Shown here in pieces: positions 58,601 to 64,000 of a DNA stretch of 64,000 nucleotides. Position 1 is the first letter of the stretch. Each line of letters opens with the position of its first letter. Origin of the DNA: Physcomitrium patens (taxonomy: Eukaryota; Streptophyta; Bryopsida; Funariales; Funariaceae); the NCBI RefSeq assembly GCF_000002425.4, contig NC_037271.1, positions 1,817,543-1,881,542 of the forward strand, read 5' to 3'. Position numbers and translations under genes: made by a program. The notes under the pieces were generated by a model, which was not told where the DNA came from, ran no database searches, and saw only the letters and a program-made list of their open reading frames with translations.

Positions 58601-59682
58601 GACCTAGATATTTAGTATAAAGCTTAAGAGAAGGTTGGGGACTAAAGAAGAAAATCTTAACTAATAGGAGGCTTATTGGAAGGGATGAAAGGAAGGCATA
58701 GTTGGATGAAGGCAAGGAATGCAAAACTTGATTCCTATTGGTCGAAGGCCATGCCGAATGGGCTTCAAGGAGGCTGCTCGAGGCCTTATTAGGGATTAGG
58801 ATTCTTCTTTCAAAGGCATTTGAAGATTTCAAGCTAGGTTTGTAAAGTTTAGGATTTGGAATACAATTTGTGTGCAAAAATTAGAAGATTTGGAATTAGA
58901 ATGAAGAAGTTATAGCCGTTTGAAGTTAAGGTATTAATTTAAGATATACTATTACTCTTTTGAGGATACGAGGAGTTTTACAGCAGCTTTTGAAAATTGG
59001 AAGGTGCAACTGAAAAGGAAATTTTAAGACCTACATCTTTTATGAAAGAGTTATTACTTTTGGAGTTCATATGAAGGAGTTATAAGGAATTGAAGGCGGC
59101 ACTTTCAAATCAAAGATAGTAAGTAAGCGGTTTTATTTGTAGTAATGGTTGGAGCCATAACTTGAGTATTCGGTCGAATTTTTAGCTCAAACTTTTTGGA
59201 GAATGTAAATTTTTATATTAAGAAGCTATACATATAAATTTCGTGGCATTTGAGCTTATATTTTGTGAGATATGAAGAAAATTGCACGCAAGTATATAAA
59301 GACAAGGGTTTGAAGTGACTATTAGGATTTTCAAGATATCTCAAGATCTGCAATGAATTTATAGTTAAAAATTATTGTAGAAGTTAATAAAAATAGAGCA
59401 GTACCTCATGTAAAATTTGAGTTCGTTTGGACAGTCGAATTAGGAGATATGAGGTGTTGAAGTTTGGAAAAATCTCCACATAAGAATATACAAGGTTTTA
59501 GAAGATTTTATCATATTTTGGGTGTTGTTGGTTACTTGAGGCCGATGTATTTGGTGTAATTGTTCAAAAAAGGAAAATTTATATATAAACTTAGGGCTTC
59601 TCTTATTTTCAAGCTTGATTGAATAATTAGTGATAGCCAGAAGCCCAGCATTTTTTTGAGACAAACTCTCTCTACCCCGACA
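58407..59682 (+). repeat. 3' LTR of element B
   Basis: 1276 bp, TGTCGTATTGTAAATAC to CTACCCCGACA, preceded by the polypurine tract ggagggggtgga. Keeps the ideal TGTCG/CGACA ends. (TA) run at 58566-58597. Confidence 0.92.
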
Positions 59683-60260
59683 ACACAACCATAAAATGAG
59701 GAGTACGGCGATCAAAGAAGATAGCATGTCAAAAAACGAATTTTTCTAGTTACAATAGGGACCGTGTGGCTAGAACCTTGTACAACGCTTAGTGAAGGTC
59801 CTATCTTCTCCTCAGAATCCTCTCCATATTTTATGATAAATGTTATTCTAAGACCTAATTTCTCAAAGCCTCTGCCTTGCTAAATTCAAGAGCCTCAGCA
59901 TGTTTCTTAGATGAAAAATTTGCTAAAAGATATAGCATATTTTTAATAAAAAAAACTAAATCTGTTCATATAGAAATCAAAGATGGTCGTCAGTTGTCTT
60001 CAAGAGATGTTACTCATGAAACCCTTCCTATAGAAATAACAACTAATGGTCATAGAAGCTTTATAATATTTAATATCATTAGATCTCCTTCTAATCCAGT
60101 CATTTTAGATTTATCATGGCTAGCAAAATAAAATCCTAAAATAGATTAGACTTCTCATAGTCTTAACTTTTCTAAAAGTATAACTAAGAGTATAATTAAT
60201 CAAGTAAGAAGTCATAAGTTTAATATAATAAAACCTATATTTGTAGGTACAAGTACTTTC
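59683..60260 (+). pseudogene. Copy A aspartic protease
   Basis: The gag-protease linker resumes right of element B (TIGTVWLEPC, VILRPNFSKPLP in one frame). The protease at 59877-60131 has SRASACFLDEKFAK, where the active-site DSGA has become NSRA, so the catalytic Asp and Gly are lost, then VTHETLPIEI, FIIFNIIRSPSNPVILDLSWL. This is the Ty3/gypsy type that lies upstream of RT. Confidence 0.82.
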
Positions 60261-63232
60261 TTGCATGTTACAAAAGAAAGATCACCATGTCTCATTTATG
60301 CTACACCTGTTTCTATTGCTGAAAAGAATTCAAGTGGCATTCTAAGCCAATATCAAGATTTTCAAGATGTATTTGAGAAAAAGAATGCAGATACTCTTCC
60401 AGAACATCTTTCCTATGACTGCTCAATTGACCTTCAAGAAGGAGCACAACCGCCATTTAGACCAATCTATAATTTATCTCAAAATGAATTAGCTGAACTC
60501 AAGGAGAATATTGAAGAAAATTTGGCCAAGAACTTCATATTTTATGCCATTCCAAATCTCCAACAGGAGCTCCAATTTTATTTGTGAAGAAAAAAGATGG
60601 ATCATTGCGGATGTGTGTTGATTATCAAGGACTCAACAAAATCACTATCAAAAATAGGTACCCGCTACTTTTGATATCTGGACTTCTTGATCATTTGAAT
60701 CAAGCTAAGATCTATATAAAAATAGATCTATGGGAAGCATATAATTTGGTACGCATCAAAGAAGGAGATGAATGGAAGACTACGTTTCGAATAAGGTATG
60801 GACATTTTGAATACAACGTCATGCCTTTTGGACTTACAAATGCATCAGCAGCATTCCAACATCTAATGAATGATGTCTTTTAGGAGTTTTTAGATGATTT
60901 TTTTGTTTGTTACCTAGATGATATCTTAATCTATTCTAAGAATCTAGAAGAACATGAATTTCATGTTTGTTAAGTATTACAAAAACTAAGAGATGTAGGA
61001 CTCTATGCCAAGATAGAAAAGTATATATTTCACACTACTCAAGTCGACTTCTTACGATACATCATTTCAAATGATGGGCTTATGATGGATCCTAAAAAAG
61101 TTCAAACTATTATAGATTGGAAGATCCCAAAAATGGTAAGAGATGTCCAATGTTTTCTGGGATTTTCCAACTACTATCGGATCTTCATCAAAGACTTCTC
61201 TCAAGTTGTAGCTCCACTTACATGTTTGACTTGCAAAGACAAACTTCAATGGAATCAAGAAGCAGAAGTAGCATTTGAAGCTTTGAAGACAGCCTTTGTT
61301 TCTGCACCAATCTTGTATTGCGTCAATTTTTCTAAGCCATTTTTTATGGAAACAGACACATCAGACTTTGCTTTGGATGCCGTATTATCATAAATGGGAA
61401 CAGATGATAAACTTCACCCAATAGCTTTTTATTCCAAAAAAATTTCAATAGTCGAGATCAACTATGAGATCCATGACAAAAAACTTCTTGCAATCATGGA
61501 TTCGTTTCAAGAATGGCACCATTATCTAGAAGGTGCTTCTAGCCCAATCACAGTGTATACGGATCAAAAGAACCTTGAATATTTTATGTGAACACGTGTT
61601 TTGAATCGTCGCCAAGCCCGTTGGAGTATGTCTTTGTCAAGATTCAAATTCAAGATTACTTATCAACTAGAAAAACAACAAGGTTTGTCAGATACACTCT
61701 CTAGATGATCTTATCTTTTACCAAAGGAAGGAGATACTATTTTTGATCATCAATAAACAATTCTCTTGAAGCTAGAGCATCTTCATCTTTGAGCAATGAA
61801 ATCAATACTAACTATTGATTCAACTTTCATTAAGCAAGTTCAGTCAAGTATGTCTTTTAATCTTCTTATTCGTGATATTAAGGAAAATCCTTCAAAGTCT
61901 CATGATACTTCCAAGTTTGAATTCAAGAAGAATCTACTATATTTTGAGGGACGCCTATATGTTCCAGAAGGTAAAGCTTGATTACGTGTTTTTCAAGCTC
62001 GTCATGTCTTTCCAATAGTAGGACATTTTGGATACAATAAAACTTTAGAACTAATATCCAAAGACTTTTGGTGGCCACAAATGTGAAAAGTAGTCAAAGA
62101 TTTTGTACAATCTTGTGATGTTTGCTCGAGATCAAAAACTCCTCGTTATTAATCTTACGGACTTCTTCAATGATGACCCATTCCAAAACAACCATGGTCT
62201 TCTATTTCTATGGATTTCATCACGGATCTTCCAATCTCAGATTCTTATGACTCTATATTCGTGATAGTAGATCGTTTTACCAAGATGGCATATTTTGTAC
62301 CATGTACAAAATCTATCACAAGTGAAGAAATAGCCAAGCTCTTTCTTGACAATATCTATCGCTATCATGGATTATCCAAGGATATTATATCAAATAGAAG
62401 AACTCAATTCGTATCAAGATTTTGGTGGACTCTTTTCAAGATTATAAAAGTAGATATAAAACTATCTTTAGTATTCCATCCTCAAATTGATGGACAAACG
62501 GAGCATGTTAATCAAGTTTTGGAGTAATATTTAAGATGTACTATTAACTACCAACAAGATGATTGGACAACTCTTTTGTCATTGAGAGAGTTTGCTTACA
62601 ATAACACGGTACAATCTTCTACAAAACAAACACCTTTCTTTGCTAATTATGGTTATCATCTATGACTTAATACTTTTGACTTTTCAAAAGTTGATAATCC
62701 TGTTGCAAAAGATTTGGCAATTCATTTGTCAAATCTACATGCAATGATGAAGGCGCAATTAAAAGAAACTCAAGAACAACAAAAGGTCAATACGGATGTC
62801 TATCGAAATGATAAGGTATGATTACTTCATCACAATATGAAGACCACTCGTCCTTGTAACAAGTTGGACTATCGAAGGCTTAGACAATTTTTTATTTTTG
62901 TACAAATCAATCTAGTTGCATATCATTTACATCTATCAGAGTCAATGAAAATCCATCTAGTATTCCACGTGTCTCTTCTTGAACCATGGAAGATAGTGGA
63001 TATACCAAGAAGAAGATAAGCTCTACCTCCTCCTATAGAAGTAGACAATAATGAAGAGTTTGAAGTGAAAGAAGTCTTAGATTCAAGACGACACCGAAAT
63101 AAATTAGAATATCTTGTCCATTGCTGCGGATATGATATTAGTGAATGTACATGGGAGTCAATAAAGAATCTTACGAATGCAGCAAAGGCGATGGAGGCTT
63201 TTCATCGACGACATCCATCAAAATCAAGATGA
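60261..63232 (+). pseudogene. Copy A RT, RNase H, integrase and chromodomain
   Basis: Nearly identical to copy D: RT at 60457-61010, RNase H at 61280-61600, integrase core 62210-62527 with SNRRTQF in place of the normal Asp, and chromodomain 63056-63232 (GYDISECTWESI). It shares with D the stops after NDVF, HVC, AVLS and in the integrase linker. Here the sequence through 62960-62980 is uninterrupted, which documents the empty site of element C. Confidence 0.9.
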
Positions 63233-63794
63233 AAACCTTCTTTATAAAAGAAACAAGATCTAGGCAAGATAACATTCTACTTTCAATCCTTGTTTGTAGC
63301 TTCTCTCTAGTTGTGATGGTCAAAAGATGGAGAACGAATAACCAGTGGATTCGACTCAAGAGCCTTTGTTTGCTGATCTGTCAGACGAGATATTATGATT
63401 GTTACAACCTTCAAGACAATGCAATTGAGATGAAGATCTTCAAGAATGACATGTTCTTCCTTGAATAGATGGCAAAATATAACACATTTGGTATCACGAC
63501 CTTGGAAGGGACTCCTGATGTTTGGTGATTTTACTAGAAGTAGAAACAAGTCCTGATGGTATTCCAAATGTTTTATTTGAAGGAAGTTATGAAGGCCTCA
63601 ACAATGATCAAATAATTAGGTGGTCTTCCCACCCTCGTATGGGACACTACTGATGGTTGAGAGGCCCTATCAATCATCTTTGAAGAGAACAAAGATAAGA
63701 GTATGTGGTGAATATAATTCGTTGCATCATAGATTTCTTCAACATATGATTACCACTCCTCGTGGAACTCGTCCCTAGAAGGGAGGGGGGGTAA

Positions 63795-64000
63795 TATCAT
63801 GGACATATGCATGTAAGCCAATAATTACATGTATAAATAGGTAGAAGTAAATAAAAGTAGATAAAAGTAAGTTAATTCTATAGTATTTGGTATAGAAGCT
63901 TCCTAAAAGCTTCATAGATACTACTTTGACTTTATAGGTATCTTTAATTGACTTTTTGGGATTTAAAATGTAGTTAAAAAATTGGTCATGTGCCACACAT
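63795..64000 (+). repeat. 3' LTR of copy A (first 206 bp; runs off the window)
   Basis: Starts TATCATGGACATATG, with the polypurine tract gaagggagggggg just before. Only about four differences from the same part of the copy D LTR. Confidence 0.9.

Larger units (their letters stand above)
51404..59682 (+). mobile_element. Family B Ty3/gypsy retrotransposon, full length, decayed
   Basis: 8279 bp with LTRs of about 1.27 kb, the same gene order and close protein relatives as element C. It left atgc (51400-51403) and acac (59683-59686), which fit one original acgc with its CpG decayed differently on each side. It sits inside copy A between gag and protease. The pol frame has several stops and at least two frameshifts (near 55140 and 55740). 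Confidence 0.92.
49697..64000 (+). mobile_element. Family A chromovirus, full-length copy A, split by element B
   Basis: 5' LTR 49697-50255, gag 50486-51403, then element B, then protease 59877-60131, pol 60261-63232, polypurine tract and 3' LTR from 63795 to the window edge. It sits in copia G. Its two LTRs differ at about 7% of the 206 comparable sites, all transitions, whereas its 3' LTR is about 98% identical to that of copy D. Confidence 0.92.

Noticed and set aside
30690-63232. Reassigned stop codons (TAA/TAG as Gln), suggested by stops at expected Gln positions shared by D and A
   Set aside because: Stops also fall at expected Arg and Trp positions, element C has an 886-codon frame ending at TAA, and all changes fit single transitions; simple decay explains them.
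1-64000. Intact host genes, rRNA, tRNA or CRISPR arrays
   Set aside because: No long frame outside transposons, no cloverleaf or rRNA-like block noticed, and no regularly spaced repeat-spacer pattern. A tRNA scan was not possible here.

Overview
The window is transposon-dense, AT-rich nuclear DNA, most likely from a green plant. Two relics support this. One is a nuclear copy of mitochondrial nad5, split by a group II intron at a position used by land-plant nad5. The other is a broken copy of nuclear YCF54, a chlorophyll-biosynthesis factor. No intact host gene was found. The Ty3/gypsy elements look more like fungal-type lineages than like the usual seed-plant ones, so I lean towards a non-seed plant or a charophyte alga; that is inference.

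Layout. 1-275: AT-rich repeat. 361-3654: 3' half of a chromovirus (family A). 3773-4378: gag relic on the minus strand. 5831-7967: repeat K1 with GC-richer cargo. 7968-14392: copia element H (minus), interrupted at 9768-11055 by a single LTR of family C. 14393-15200: unidentified sequence with a 67 bp duplication. 15240-18790: decayed copia J (plus). 19190-22975: nad5 NUMT (minus) with a group II intron whose reverse transcriptase/maturase relic is recognisable. 23206-26900: dispersed and tandem repeats. 26930-30640: relic of a different Ty3/gypsy family (E), split by a solo LTR at 27397-28719. 30690-43410: 5'-truncated family A element (copy D), split by an 8.7 kb family C element at 33293-42023. 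43781-47650: K2, a segment with inverted ends and a GC-rich island holding the YCF54 pseudogene. 48400-49696: copia G (minus), cut by the family A element at 49697-64000, which is itself split by family B element 51404-59682.

How the parts relate. B and C are one lineage: gag, protease, reverse transcriptase, RNase H and integrase lie in that order, their LTRs run TGTCG to CGACA, their polypurine tracts are alike, and both insertions fit 4 bp target duplications of the form RCGY. Family A is a chromovirus with a C-terminal chromodomain and LTRs running TGTCA to TGACA. The order of events can be partly read: A entered copia G, B entered A, and C entered D after D and the right half of A separated. 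Nearly every lesion I checked is a C-to-T or G-to-A transition, as expected from cytosine methylation and deamination.
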